A stretch of 64,000 bases of DNA, from assembly GCA_023392615.1 (NCBI GenBank), contig JAEVYT010000039.1, positions 186,001 through 250,000 on the forward strand, in the 5' to 3' direction. Of this stretch, positions 52,143 through 61,930 are shown one piece after another; position 1 is the stretch's first letter, and every line of letters begins with the position of its first letter. Below the pieces are notes generated by a model. That model made no database searches. It saw nothing but the letters and a program-made list of their open reading frames with translations, and had not been told where the DNA came from. The stretch is from Bacillota bacterium. GTDB lineage: Bacteria > Bacillota > Clostridia > Lachnospirales > Lachnospiraceae. A program made the position numbers and the translations under genes.

Positions 52143-52631
52143 TTATTTTTTATATTTATCGTATATTGACTGTTTAATACAAGTTGGCACAAACTGACTG
52201 ATATCTCCACCGTAGGTTGCTACCTCCTTCACCGTACTGGAGCTAACATAGGAATATTCCACACTCGTTGTAAAGAATACAGTGTCGATTGCTTCGTTCA
52301 ATTTATGATTTGTCTGTGCAATTTGAAGTTCATATTCAAAGTCTGTAATCGCTCGAAGTCCCCTTACTATAATTGAAGCATTCTTCTTCGCTACAAAATC
52401 GATAAGCAACCCATCAAATGCTTCTACTTGTACATTGGTAGCATCTGATTGTTCACGTATTACCTTTTGAATCAGCTCCACCCGTTCCTCCGATGTAAAC
52501 AGAGGTTTTTTCGAACTATTCTTTAACACTCCTATAATTAATATATCAAATAATCCGGATGCCCTGTTGATAATGTCCAAATGTCCCAACGTTACCGGGT
52601 CAAAGCTACCGGGATAAATTCCTATCTTCAT
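52143..52631 (-). CDS. coaD: Pantetheine-phosphate adenylyltransferase
   Basis: From ATG at 52631, with GGAGG 5 nt upstream, the protein has 162 residues and begins MKIGIYPGSFDPVTLGHLDIINRAS with the TxGH nucleotidyltransferase motif, then the typical ISSSxVKE block as SYVSSSTVKEVATYGGD. It adenylates phosphopantetheine in CoA synthesis, the step before CoaE at 21.7 kb. The frame extends upstream to 52682 without a ribosome site. It sits 74 bp after rsmD, the common arrangement. Confidence 0.96.
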   Translation of the reverse strand: MKIGIYPGSFDPVTLGHLDIINRASGLFDILIIGVLKNSSKKPLFTSEERVELIQKVIREQSDATNVQVEAFDGLLIDFVAKKNASIIVRGLRAITDFEYELQIAQTNHKLNEAIDTVFFTTSVEYSYVSSSTVKEVATYGGDISQFVPTCIKQSIYDKYKK

Positions 52632-52705
52632 AGATACCTCCATCATGCCATAAAACAACACTGAAATAAATAGACCATTCAATCTATTTTTTAAATAAAT
52701 AAGGT

Positions 52706-53260
52706 CTATCTCATCTCAAGGAATACATGTTGGTTTGTTTTATATTCTTTTCTTTTGAAGATACGAAATTTCGTATCCTCCAAATAATCAAATTCAGTTT
52801 TTAAAGATGCTTCTATTACAATAATAGTATCACAATATATAATCGACGAATTCTGTAATGCGAGAAGCATGTCCTTTTCTAAAAGCTTATTGTAAGGAGG
52901 ATCCATAAAAACCACATCAAACACTTTGCCTTTAATCTCCAACATGCGGATTGCTTCAATTGCCTTATACGGGAATATTTCCGCATCCTTTTCCAGTTTT
53001 GTTGTTTTTAAGTTTGCTTTTATACAATTTATCGCAGCCTTATTATCCTCTATAAAAGCCGCGTATTTTGCGCCTCTTGATAAAGCTTCAATTCCAATTG
53101 CTCCGCTCCCTGAAAAGACATCTAAAAAATCTACGTCTGTAAGATACGGGCTTAATATATTAAATAATGTTTCTTTTGTCTTATCCGTGGTCGGTCTTGT
53201 GTCAAAACCTTCCGGTGTAATAAGCTGTAATCTCCTTGCTTTACCTGCTATTACTCTCAT
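52706..53260 (-). CDS. rsmD: 16S rRNA (guanine(966)-N(2))-methyltransferase
   Basis: The 184-residue methyltransferase begins MRVIAGKARRLQLITPEGFDTRPTTDKTKETLFNIL, carries the SAM motif FLDVFSGSGAIGIEALSRGA and the catalytic VVFMDPPYNK. RsmD methylates G966 of 16S rRNA during assembly. It precedes coaD. The ATG follows CGGAGAAA. Confidence 0.95.
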   Translation of the reverse strand: MRVIAGKARRLQLITPEGFDTRPTTDKTKETLFNILSPYLTDVDFLDVFSGSGAIGIEALSRGAKYAAFIEDNKAAINCIKANLKTTKLEKDAEIFPYKAIEAIRMLEIKGKVFDVVFMDPPYNKLLEKDMLLALQNSSIIYCDTIIVIEASLKTEFDYLEDTKFRIFKRKEYKTNQHVFLEMR

Positions 53261-53428
53261 ACTTTTCTCCGAAATTATAAATATTTGAAGTTTTTATCAA
53301 TAAGGTAAGTTTATCTTATCCATCCGAATATTTCAATGTTTTTTTATATTTTTTATGCAAGCTTCTTTATCATTTCTTCCTAAATTAATTATATTTTCCT
53401 CTTATCCCTAGATTCGAGTGGTAAGAGC

Positions 53429-53466
53429 AATAAGAAAGCGCCGCTTAATCGCGACGCATTCTTATT
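53429..53466 (-). terminator. Terminator of the SASP gene
   Basis: AATAAGAA and TTCTTATT form the outer 8-bp stem with GCG/CGC pairs inside. It lies about 40 bp after the spore-protein stop. Confidence 0.7.
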
Positions 53467-53505
53467 TAATATCCTTTTATCTAATTACTTCATTTTATTA
53501 CTTTA

Positions 53506-53703
53506 TTATTTTCCTGCGATTCTGTTCTCATAATCCTGAATCATTTTTTTAACCATATAGCCACCAACTGAACCGTTTTGTTTTGATGTCAAGTCGCCGT
53601 TATATCCTTGTTTTAAAGGCACACCAATTTCGTTAGCAACCTCATACTTAAAACGATTTAATGCTTCTTGTGCTTCGGGTACTGAACTATTTCTTCTTGA
53701 CAT
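53506..53703 (-). CDS. Alpha/beta-type small acid-soluble spore protein
   Basis: The 65-residue protein has both alpha/beta SASP signatures: ALNRFKYEVANEIGVPL with the germination-protease cleavage site region, and GYNGDLTSKQNGSVGGYMVKKMI. These proteins coat spore DNA and are degraded on germination. Its presence shows that the organism makes endospores. The ATG follows GGAGG. Such genes are read by sigma-G in the forespore; a CATAATA-like -10 lies at 53822-53828, but its -35 spacing is poor. Confidence 0.96.
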   Translation of the reverse strand: MSRRNSSVPEAQEALNRFKYEVANEIGVPLKQGYNGDLTSKQNGSVGGYMVKKMIQDYENRIAGK

Positions 53704-53947
53704 ATAAACTCCTCCATTTCATATTTTGAAATCCATCAAAATAGTTGTGTTGTTGTTTGTGTTATTGTAATCATCTCGTTGAATTGTTTTAATAAAACAT
53801 TTCATCAAGTAACTACGATAATATTATGTGCAAAAAGAATCAAAATACACGTAATTTATAAAATTTTTAATTGTAATTTTTGGTTATATGTCGATTTTTA
53901 ATCCAAAATTTTCATCAATCATCTCATTACAATATAAATGATGTTAC

Positions 53948-55339
53948 CTAAGGGGTAAGGGTCGGTGACGATGTCGGGGTCGGTGTTGGGGTTGGTGACG
54001 GTGTTGGGGTTGGTGACGGTGTCGGAGTTGGAACAGTAAGTTTGCACTTCACTGTCGACTTGTTTCCTACTGAATCTGTAGCTTCATAAGTCACAATATA
54101 GGTTCCATCCTTATTGTCCACGAATGTAACTTTGAGTTTGATTTTATCCGATGGCGTATAATTATCAGTTACAGTAATTCTCTTTTGCAAACTCACAATG
54201 GTAGGAACTTCACCCGGTTTTAATACCGCATCTACAGCGCCTACAATCACAGGTGGGGTCTTATCAATATTAATTTTTGCTATCTTCTTGGCTATTGGAC
54301 CTTTCCCTGCACTTGCACTATACTCTATGTAATATAAATTATTATTTTCCTTTGTGATTTTAACATTAATTAATTTTTTATCTAATTTCAATCCTGAGCA
54401 ATAGGCAGTTACATTCTTGAGTGCAAATGTTTTATCAATGTTAACATTCGTTCCAACTACCGCATCCGTTATTCCTTTAAATGTCGGTGCTACTTTATTC
54501 TTATCCACCGTAACAGTTATTGTTTTTGAGATGCTTTTTTGCAGATCATCTATAACAGAATATTTAACTCGATAGCTTCCCGGTGTACTCACATCAACAT
54601 TACCTAATACTTTAATCTTCTTTGTAATATTTACTCCTACCGAAGACTCTGCTTTCACATTCTTTAATAGATCCAGACCTTGATTCCATTTAATAAGCAT
54701 ATTTTTAACGCCGGTTATCACTGGCGTTTTTTTCAAAAACGGATTTTTTCTATCCGGATCAGTTGGATCCCAACGTACATTGGAAGCGATCTTGATTGGT
54801 GTTGGTTTTCCGAGTGGACCGGGACTTTTTTTGTCGTCATATACCACGACCGTTGTTCCTACCGAACAATTATCATAAATCCATTTGGCGTCTCTCACCA
54901 TAAGCCGAACGCATCCGTGTGAAACTGAGGAACCCAGCTTATTGAATTCCCTAGTGGCAAGATCTGCTGGATTATTATCATAATAGTAAACCGAATGGAA
55001 TAACATTCCTCCATCTATTCGTGTGGAATATTGTCCCCACACGTCATTCATAAGTATTTTCCATCGGTATTTTGCTTTTGTCCGATAGGTGCCTTTTATC
55101 GTCTTTCCATCTCTTCCAACCGAGCATAACATCGCTCTGATTGGTTTTGTATATTTTCCTTTACTGTCCTTTGCATATACCGTTACAGTATTATAATATC
55201 GATTTATCTTTATCTGGTATGGATATTTCTTTTGTGCAGCATATGATCTGTGTGCTCCAACGAATACAATTGTTACAAGTATCCCCACAATCAACACAAG
55301 CATGTGTAACTTACGTAATTTTTTAATAATTTGATGCAT
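53948..55339 (-). CDS. L,D-transpeptidase (YkuD family) with Pro/Thr-rich tail
   Basis: The 463-residue secreted or anchored protein has an N-terminal signal or anchor helix (residues about 11-30), then a YkuD domain with His at 115 (LFHSVYY) and the catalytic SHGCVR at 140-145. Two Ig-like or cadherin-like repeats follow at about residues 200-370 (TPVITGVKNML..., DKTPPVIVGAVDAVLKPG). The C terminus is a Pro/Thr/Ser repeat of about 27 residues that ends the protein. It would cross-link peptidoglycan at the cell surface. The PT tail is normally a linker to a further domain, which is absent here. Confidence 0.88.
   Translation of the reverse strand: MHQIIKKLRKLHMLVLIVGILVTIVFVGAHRSYAAQKKYPYQIKINRYYNTVTVYAKDSKGKYTKPIRAMLCSVGRDGKTIKGTYRTKAKYRWKILMNDVWGQYSTRIDGGMLFHSVYYYDNNPADLATREFNKLGSSVSHGCVRLMVRDAKWIYDNCSVGTTVVVYDDKKSPGPLGKPTPIKIASNVRWDPTDPDRKNPFLKKTPVITGVKNMLIKWNQGLDLLKNVKAESSVGVNITKKIKVLGNVDVSTPGSYRVKYSVIDDLQKSISKTITVTVDKNKVAPTFKGITDAVVGTNVNIDKTFALKNVTAYCSGLKLDKKLINVKITKENNNLYYIEYSASAGKGPIAKKIAKINIDKTPPVIVGAVDAVLKPGEVPTIVSLQKRITVTDNYTPSDKIKLKVTFVDNKDGTYIVTYEATDSVGNKSTVKCKLTVPTPTPSPTPTPSPTPTPTPTSSPTLTP
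53953..54034. repeat. 18-bp repeat coding for Pro/Thr tail
   Basis: Two perfect 18-bp copies at 53983-54018, with degenerate copies on both sides, encode the Thr-Pro-Ser-Pro tail of the L,D-transpeptidase. The period is a multiple of 3, so copy number can change without breaking the frame. Confidence 0.8.
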
Positions 55340-55458
55340 ACTAACACTCCTTAAGTCTTAAGTTAGTAACTAATTGATGTACACCCGTAGTTTTAATTAA
55401 TTATGAAAGCCCTTATCACGAATCATCTTCTCAATATGCATATGACTATGTAAACATG

Positions 55459-55548
55459 AGAATCACAAAGCATATATTTAAAAGCAATTCTAACGTCGTT
55501 AACTTACAAAGAAGTGTATATTACTTTGATAATATGCTTTGTGATTCT
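55459..55548. repeat. 90-bp inverted repeat with perfect 17-bp arms
   Basis: AGAATCACAAAGCATAT at 55459-55475 and its exact complement at 55532-55548 enclose 56 nt. It lies 48 bp after the DUF2298 gene and before the L,D-transpeptidase gene. A T-run is missing on both strands, so it is not a standard terminator. A small MITE or an operator pair are alternatives. Confidence 0.7.
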
Positions 55549-55595
55549 ATTTAAATTTTAATTTTTGCACATTAATAACAGGCTTTGGCTCCTAA

Positions 55596-57923
55596 TTAAT
55601 ATTTAATTTCTACGATGTATGTCTCATAAGCTTTATCCTTTGATGAAGAATTATCGTACACTACGTCACCTAGACTCTTGAGTAACTCATCGTTGATTTT
55701 CGGAAATTTCTCCTTCTCCAGTTTACCCATATAGAGATAGGATACATTATACTGTTTCAACAAACTCATTATTGTATTTTTATCAGTGGAGGTATAGATT
55801 GTCTCAATATCCGCCGCTCTTTCGTCCAGTTTATCAGTATCGGACTTCCATAGCCATTCATGTGTTCTCCAACCCAATATCGTTGGTAGCCCGGTCATAA
55901 CTGATACTCTTTGATAATCTGTATAGCTGTCACCATTCGCTTCCAGTACAACTGGCATTCCTTTGACGTGTTTATTTAACCAGTCAATCGCGCGAGCATC
56001 ATCTTTAAAGGTTGTCTGCATAAAGGTCGTACAATCAATCCCTTTATATCCTTTTTTATCAAATATATTACCATACCAGGAATGGACAGCATTCTGTATA
56101 TAACATACTGACATCGCGAATAATATAAAACCAATGATGGCAACCTTCCTCTGTCTCCACTTTTCGCCGTAAATAATTAGTCTTGTAAATATATAACCAA
56201 AAGATAATCCAAACATAATAAATGCCTGGTAGGTTAACTTAAACATGGTATTTGCTCTTTTGTAATCTCCGTTATAAATATCTTGAATATAGATAATTTC
56301 CGGAAGAAGAACCAAACCTATAGCACATAAACCGATCGTAATAACAAACAAATCAGAAACAGGAAGTGATTTCATAAACTGCGCTAGTGTAGATTGTTTT
56401 GAATTATCCTCTATCTTTTCCCCTGTATGTTCCTTTGTATCACTCTGTGCTTTTTCTTTCGCTTTTTTTCTACTAAAATTCGAAACAGCAATACACAAGA
56501 ATGTAAATACCATAAAGACCGGTAATCCCCACAAAATAATCAGCTGATTAAGCGGGGTATGTGCCACACATAACATCGGGGCGGTTGATATCTGATCAAA
56601 ATTCAAGGTAAACGGAAGAGAAACTATTTCCGATAATACAACAACTAATATACCTTGAAGAGCAGTGATACCCAATGCTCTTCTTTTAAAATTATATACA
56701 ACCAAATTCATAAATAGAATAATTGAACCCGATACGATGAAATAAATCGGAAAATCCCAAAAATTAGTAGTATGGAAGAGACCGATGAAAAATGCAACCA
56801 TAAGGATAGATGGGTTACATATCTCTCGTACTAACGTGAGAGATTCATTCTGCTTTTCTTTTCTTGCACACATCCATGCAAAAAGAATAGCTAGTATGGT
56901 TACAACAAACATAACATTTACTACATGTGCATGCAGATCTCCCAGTACAAAAGAATAAGCCGGGAACTCATGTATCGTTTTATCATGTGTCTCAGGATGG
57001 TACCCGATGAATCTGGTTGCATCCGGAAACCAATATGGTGTTTTGTCTACTTTTAAACCAAAAAACTTTTGAAACCATGGCTGGAACCAATGATATGTCG
57101 GATAATGCATATTTCCAGCAAAGCAAACCGCGACTCCTGCAACCATTCCGCTTACGAAAGAGAAAGCGGAATTCACTTTACCACGGAATTTACTAAATTG
57201 GCTAATCACATTATAAATTAATGAATACGGAAGCACAAATGCAAATGCTCCAACCATCATCAACATCAGGTTATACCCAAGTGCAACCTTAACTGCGGAA
57301 AGCTTTGTAAGAAAGGTTGCATAAAACTGTCCGACATAATAATAATTTAACTTTGTACCTGAGAACCAAAAATCTTGAGGAGGCATGAAATCACTACGCA
57401 TCATACTTGTCATAAAGCCATAGTCCATGAATTTTTCAGTACCATACGCTTCCGGCTTAAATCCGCGAACATAGGTAAATAGTAAAAATAATGCAAAAAA
57501 TAATAACTCCTCAAATATAATATGATCCCATTCTCTACTCTTAATATCAAATATAGCATAATATTTGGATTTATCACCTCGCTGTTTCTTTATAAATAGA
57601 AGCAGAAGTCCGATATTACAGAGCAATCCAATGATCAAACTAATCACACATGATAGCGGCGTGAATTTTAATATATGCAAAGAAGATAAAAACCATAATA
57701 TATAGCCTGTCAATGCAAGGCCTATTGCTTTTGAAAATAGATATCCTTTGTCATGAAATGACGGAAACAACATTGATGCAAACGGAATATAGATAATTCC
57801 TATAGCTGCTAATACTGCCCACCATTGTAAAAAAGCACTATAATCACCTTGAAGAAGTACTTTCCCCAGCACGAATAAAAACCCTGCGATTATCAAATAG
57901 ATAATTTTCTTAATCATGAACAC
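55596..57923 (-). CDS. DUF2298 family membrane protein (GT-C-like)
   Basis: The 775-residue protein has many membrane helices and the DUF2298 pattern, with GTEKFMDYGFMTSMMRSDFMPPQDFWFSGTKLNYYYVGQF near residues 160-210 and HEFPAYSFVLGDLHAH near 315. The C-terminal soluble part contains TILGWRTHEWLW. Such proteins are regarded as GT-C-like sugar transferases using polyprenyl-linked donors. The gene is the last of a minus-strand cluster with two GT2 genes and another large membrane protein. Acceptor unknown. Confidence 0.85.
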   Translation of the reverse strand: MFMIKKIIYLIIAGFLFVLGKVLLQGDYSAFLQWWAVLAAIGIIYIPFASMLFPSFHDKGYLFSKAIGLALTGYILWFLSSLHILKFTPLSCVISLIIGLLCNIGLLLLFIKKQRGDKSKYYAIFDIKSREWDHIIFEELLFFALFLLFTYVRGFKPEAYGTEKFMDYGFMTSMMRSDFMPPQDFWFSGTKLNYYYVGQFYATFLTKLSAVKVALGYNLMLMMVGAFAFVLPYSLIYNVISQFSKFRGKVNSAFSFVSGMVAGVAVCFAGNMHYPTYHWFQPWFQKFFGLKVDKTPYWFPDATRFIGYHPETHDKTIHEFPAYSFVLGDLHAHVVNVMFVVTILAILFAWMCARKEKQNESLTLVREICNPSILMVAFFIGLFHTTNFWDFPIYFIVSGSIILFMNLVVYNFKRRALGITALQGILVVVLSEIVSLPFTLNFDQISTAPMLCVAHTPLNQLIILWGLPVFMVFTFLCIAVSNFSRKKAKEKAQSDTKEHTGEKIEDNSKQSTLAQFMKSLPVSDLFVITIGLCAIGLVLLPEIIYIQDIYNGDYKRANTMFKLTYQAFIMFGLSFGYIFTRLIIYGEKWRQRKVAIIGFILFAMSVCYIQNAVHSWYGNIFDKKGYKGIDCTTFMQTTFKDDARAIDWLNKHVKGMPVVLEANGDSYTDYQRVSVMTGLPTILGWRTHEWLWKSDTDKLDERAADIETIYTSTDKNTIMSLLKQYNVSYLYMGKLEKEKFPKINDELLKSLGDVVYDNSSSKDKAYETYIVEIKY

Positions 57924-57933
57924 ACCTCTTTAA

Positions 57934-58656
57934 TTACTTAATTAATTGATTTATCTTTCTAAAATCACTGAACGCTTTTTTGCCGATGCGAATTATTTTT
58001 CTCATGTTTATGGAATTCACACCACCCTGCCTCGGTCGAAATGTTACCGGAAGGTATTTTACTTCAAGCTTTTTCTTAGCGTAAATAACAGATAGTACAA
58101 CATTCGAAAGATTAAAATCCTTTGGAATCATATCAATGTGCTTTTTTAAAGTTGTAGCTTTCATTAGTCGAAACGGAGTATTTGCATCCTTGATATTCAC
58201 ATGAAAACAGAGTCTTAACACTGTTTTTAACGTCTTGGTTACAAAGACTCTGGAAAAGCCATCCTGCCTTCCTCTTCGATGACCTATAACCATATCATAT
58301 TCTTCTCTTAAATCCCAGAACTGCCAAAATTCCTCCGGCAAGGTCTGTCCGTCAGAATCTGTTTGGAATACATAATCCGCTCCGGCTTCCAGAGCATAAT
58401 GGTATCCGTACAAAACTGTTGCGCCATGACCGCCATTTGGTTTGGTAATAGGTTCAAACGCTTCCAGGTTATTCGATTCCTCCTGCATGATTCGATACGT
58501 AGAATCTTTACTGCCATCATCAATAATTATTAACTTGCTACCATTGCCGATCTTCTCAACAATTGGATACCAATCACTAATCACTGATTTTACATTAGCT
58601 TCTTCATTATAAGCCGGGATCACGATATATAATTTATCCACTTTCCCTTCCTCCAT
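57934..58656 (-). CDS. Family 2 glycosyltransferase, polyprenyl-phosphate type
   Basis: The 240-residue protein has a GT-A fold with YIVIPAYNEEANVKSVI, LIIIDDGSKDSTYRIM and the metal-binding DSDG in YVFQTDSDGQTLPEEFW. The order and length match GtrB/DPM-like enzymes that make a polyprenyl-phosphate sugar, which a GT-C enzyme then uses. No membrane helices are visible, unlike the second GT2 gene. It starts 10 bp upstream of the DUF2298 gene and probably supplies its donor. Confidence 0.9.
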   Translation of the reverse strand: MEEGKVDKLYIVIPAYNEEANVKSVISDWYPIVEKIGNGSKLIIIDDGSKDSTYRIMQEESNNLEAFEPITKPNGGHGATVLYGYHYALEAGADYVFQTDSDGQTLPEEFWQFWDLREEYDMVIGHRRGRQDGFSRVFVTKTLKTVLRLCFHVNIKDANTPFRLMKATTLKKHIDMIPKDFNLSNVVLSVIYAKKKLEVKYLPVTFRPRQGGVNSINMRKIIRIGKKAFSDFRKINQLIK

Positions 58657-58728
58657 TCTGCCATATCGGCATAATCAAGCAATCATCTATTTTTTTATTT
58701 TGATATATATTATCATGCTATGTTTAAT

Positions 58729-60780
58729 TTATTTTATTGGCTTGCTGGTATCATAGATATTTGTAGCATCTTTTCCATCTCCGACACTATATACTATTTG
58801 ATATGTCGCTTTAATATTTTCTTCATTCACAGTAAAGTCCTCATTGTTACGACATTCTGCATCAACAACAATGTAGTTGATATGATTTTCTTCCACTAAT
58901 TTCTTTAATTCTTGTGGTGAAGTAGCTTCAAACATTTGCTTTACCTTATGCGTACGAGTATCCGTATCATATCCGGCCGACCAAGGGAAATATGGCCATC
59001 CTTCATAAAGCATCGCGCCTCCTAACACCACCTGATTCAAGGAATAATTAGATGTCAGGAATAAATCTTTGGAATCTGTATGGGTATTAATCCACTTTGT
59101 AAGATCAGAATCCAGATCAAGAACGATTGCTGTATCAGGGCGGTTCTTATTCAGAATTGTATAAAAATCGTAAATACCGGTTGCCGTCAAAGCAATAATT
59201 AAAAGTACGCCAACCATCTTAGCAATAACGTCCTTCTGGTTGAGTATTTTTACTATAAAACTTGCGGCAAATATACCAAGCAAAATACAACTCATCATAA
59301 TGTATTTATGATTAACTGTCACATCTACAGTAAGTGATATCGTGAATGCGAATATTAATGGTAGCGTAAAAGCTAAAATAAGAAATCTTCTAGCTCCTCT
59401 TTCTATACAAAGTGCACCTAATATCACAAGAGGTAGAATTCCAAGTAATTTATCGAGGTAAGATGCCACTCCGAATATCGTTTTATTCTCAGCGATAAAA
59501 CCAAATAAGTAGCTGGTTGATACAGGTGCATCATGGATAAATAATTTTGTTTGAAGGACTGCCATTAATACCGTTACTACGGCAACAATCGCATATTCCA
59601 TTCTTCTTTTGGATAAAATCGCCATCACAAATAAAATCAGCAAACAACATACTTGCGCTGCCCCATGAAAGAAAGCAATACTTCCGAGCATTATTGCTAG
59701 TGATAAAGTAGTTCGTAAATCGCGAACCATCCACGCCTGCTTTGTAAAAAATAATATTTTAAATTTGTTTATCCACTTTGCAGATTGACTGCCTTCATTT
59801 TTTTGTGATTTCAAATCGTGAAACATATCAAATAAAAGTGGCATAAATAGTATGAGTACAAAAAACATTACCGTTAATCCAAATGCAAGATGGCGCTGAT
59901 TGCAATAAACATTCAGATTCCACAAGCCCCAATTTTCATTTGGTGTATCAGATATGAAATCAGTATTTTCCGATAAAGTTTTTAATACATCCGTTCCCTG
60001 AGGTATATTAGACAAAAAGGTAAATAACGTCTTTGAGCTTCGGAATGCAAAAAATAGACAAGACAATATACCTACTGTTATCTTACCTGTTATCTTAACT
60101 GCTAATACATACAACAGCATAAAAGCAGTGATAAAGCTTATCATGCTTTCAATATTAAAGGCAAAATCGATCCGCATACCTAAGTACTCTAGATTACCGG
60201 TCAAAAACTGGAACATAAAATGATATCTAATGTCCTGACCAGCATAGTGAACATATTGCGTTGGAAAGTTGTTCCCATAGGAAAAGGATCGAATCATTCC
60301 GACATGGGGAGAAAAGTCACTAAATACGGATACACCCACATAAAGATTATGTCCGCTCACAAAAAAAGTAGTCCACATTAAGATCCCGGCAAGCAATGTT
60401 ATTGCTATCACTAACGCCATTTCAATCTTTAATACTTTTCTATTATCACATAACATGGAAAAAGTTTTATTCTTTTTGTATTGATAAAATAATGCAACTG
60501 CTGTAACAAACAAGCCAACTGGTAATACAATACAATTGGCATATAATAATGGTTCAGCTCTGTCACCAAACAGATATGCGATCAAATAAGTAGGCCAGGT
60601 CATTGCGAGTGTTCCTGTTATATACCAGGCAGGAATAAGTAATAAATATGGACTAAGATTTATCTTTCGTCCAGCATAATCTTCCTTCGTGAGCACTGAT
60701 AAGTTCGGAAATGCATACGTACAGATTGCCCAACCAACTGTAAAACATAAAAAGAGGTAAAATAATCCAAGCATAATCAA
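58729..60780 (-). CDS. Large polytopic membrane protein, GT-C-like
   Basis: The 683-residue protein has at least ten membrane helices and no name I can give. Its early part, VGVSVFSDFSPHVGMIRSFSYGNNFPTQYVHYAGQDIRYHFMFQF, resembles the equivalent DUF2298 segment next door, with an acidic SDF motif, then a FxPTQ/FMPP motif, then an aromatic-rich stretch. The soluble tail has IVLDLDSDLTKWINTHTDSKDLF and LYEGWPYFPWS, again parallel. It is therefore a probable GT-C transferase. It overlaps the GT2 gene upstream by 4 bp. Confidence 0.65.
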   Translation of the reverse strand: MIMLGLFYLFLCFTVGWAICTYAFPNLSVLTKEDYAGRKINLSPYLLLIPAWYITGTLAMTWPTYLIAYLFGDRAEPLLYANCIVLPVGLFVTAVALFYQYKKNKTFSMLCDNRKVLKIEMALVIAITLLAGILMWTTFFVSGHNLYVGVSVFSDFSPHVGMIRSFSYGNNFPTQYVHYAGQDIRYHFMFQFLTGNLEYLGMRIDFAFNIESMISFITAFMLLYVLAVKITGKITVGILSCLFFAFRSSKTLFTFLSNIPQGTDVLKTLSENTDFISDTPNENWGLWNLNVYCNQRHLAFGLTVMFFVLILFMPLLFDMFHDLKSQKNEGSQSAKWINKFKILFFTKQAWMVRDLRTTLSLAIMLGSIAFFHGAAQVCCLLILFVMAILSKRRMEYAIVAVVTVLMAVLQTKLFIHDAPVSTSYLFGFIAENKTIFGVASYLDKLLGILPLVILGALCIERGARRFLILAFTLPLIFAFTISLTVDVTVNHKYIMMSCILLGIFAASFIVKILNQKDVIAKMVGVLLIIALTATGIYDFYTILNKNRPDTAIVLDLDSDLTKWINTHTDSKDLFLTSNYSLNQVVLGGAMLYEGWPYFPWSAGYDTDTRTHKVKQMFEATSPQELKKLVEENHINYIVVDAECRNNEDFTVNEENIKATYQIVYSVGDGKDATNIYDTSKPIK

Positions 60781-61814
60781 TCCACCTTGCCTTCCTTATC
60801 ATTCTCACTGTCATGTAAGAACTTGTCCTGATTTATCTTATGCCTGTCATCTCCTTTAACACACTTGGAAACCAGATACCTTGGTCTTCCTTTCACTTCT
60901 TTATATATTTTAGTCAAGTAAATTCCAATCATACCCAAACTAATCATAATTGAACTTCCTATAATTAACAACAACAGGATTACCGTGGTAAAACCACTGG
61001 TAGCATTTCCTGCAAACTTCATATAAAGTGTCTGTAAACCAAGAATAATTGCACCGAAAAACATCACTAACCCTAAAACAGTAATACAATGAAGTGGTAC
61101 GGAAGTATATGAGGTTATGGCATCCACTGCCAATCGAATCAATCGTACTAACGACCACTTTGTCTTGCCGTTAACACGCTCGGCCACATCAAAATCGATC
61201 TGTTTCCGGTCAAATCCCAGCCAAGCTGTCATTCCGCGAAAGAACAGTGCGCGTTCCGGCATCTCCTTCCAAGCTTCAATCACTTTACGATCCATTAATT
61301 TAAAATCTGATGCTTTACCCAGATTAATATCAGAGGTTCGATATATAATATAGTAGAAGAATTTTGCACATGTTTTATAGAACTTATTCTCTTTCCCCCT
61401 GGAGCTTTTGACGCCTTCCACAACATCATATCCCTCATCTCTCCAAGCTTTAACCATCTCAGGAATAATCTCCGGTGGATGCTGCAAATCTGCGTCCATA
61501 ACTAATACCATATCACCATCCGCATATTCAAGCCCTGCACATAATGCGGATTCCTTACCGAAATTCCTACTAAGCCTGAGTGCTGTTACATTCGTCATAT
61601 CCGTTGTGAGCTTCTTCATCTCTTCCCATGAATTATCCCGTGACCCATCATCTATCAGAACAAATTCATGTATGATATTATTTTTATTTAGAATTTCACT
61701 GATTGCAGAGATAGAACTTCGTATATGGCTTCCCTCTTGATATACAGGAATAACCAAAGATAATTTTGAATTATGCGTTCTATCCATATCTGTGCTATAA
61801 ATTTTGGTTGCCAT
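60777..61814 (-). CDS. Family 2 glycosyltransferase, GtrB/dolichol-phosphate mannosyltransferase type
   Basis: The 345-residue protein has a GT2 catalytic domain (LVIPVYQEGSHIRSSI, LIDDGSRDNSW, VMDADLQHPPEIIPEM) and two membrane helices at about residues 240-300 (LGLVMFFGAIILGLQTL and FTTVILLLLIIGSSIMISLGMIGI), the standard GtrB layout. It would transfer a sugar to polyprenyl phosphate. Its 3' end overlaps the next membrane gene by 4 bp, so the two are co-translated, which supports donor and transferase roles. Confidence 0.92.
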   Translation of the reverse strand: MATKIYSTDMDRTHNSKLSLVIPVYQEGSHIRSSISAISEILNKNNIIHEFVLIDDGSRDNSWEEMKKLTTDMTNVTALRLSRNFGKESALCAGLEYADGDMVLVMDADLQHPPEIIPEMVKAWRDEGYDVVEGVKSSRGKENKFYKTCAKFFYYIIYRTSDINLGKASDFKLMDRKVIEAWKEMPERALFFRGMTAWLGFDRKQIDFDVAERVNGKTKWSLVRLIRLAVDAITSYTSVPLHCITVLGLVMFFGAIILGLQTLYMKFAGNATSGFTTVILLLLIIGSSIMISLGMIGIYLTKIYKEVKGRPRYLVSKCVKGDDRHKINQDKFLHDSENDKEGKVD

Positions 61815-61930
61815 ACATTACCTTCTTTATCAACATTTAGCTAAATCGCTGTTCCTATTATACATGATTTCCTTTACATTTACCATGTTTTTGTAATATT
61901 TTAATAAATTTACACAGTTTGGACACAAAG

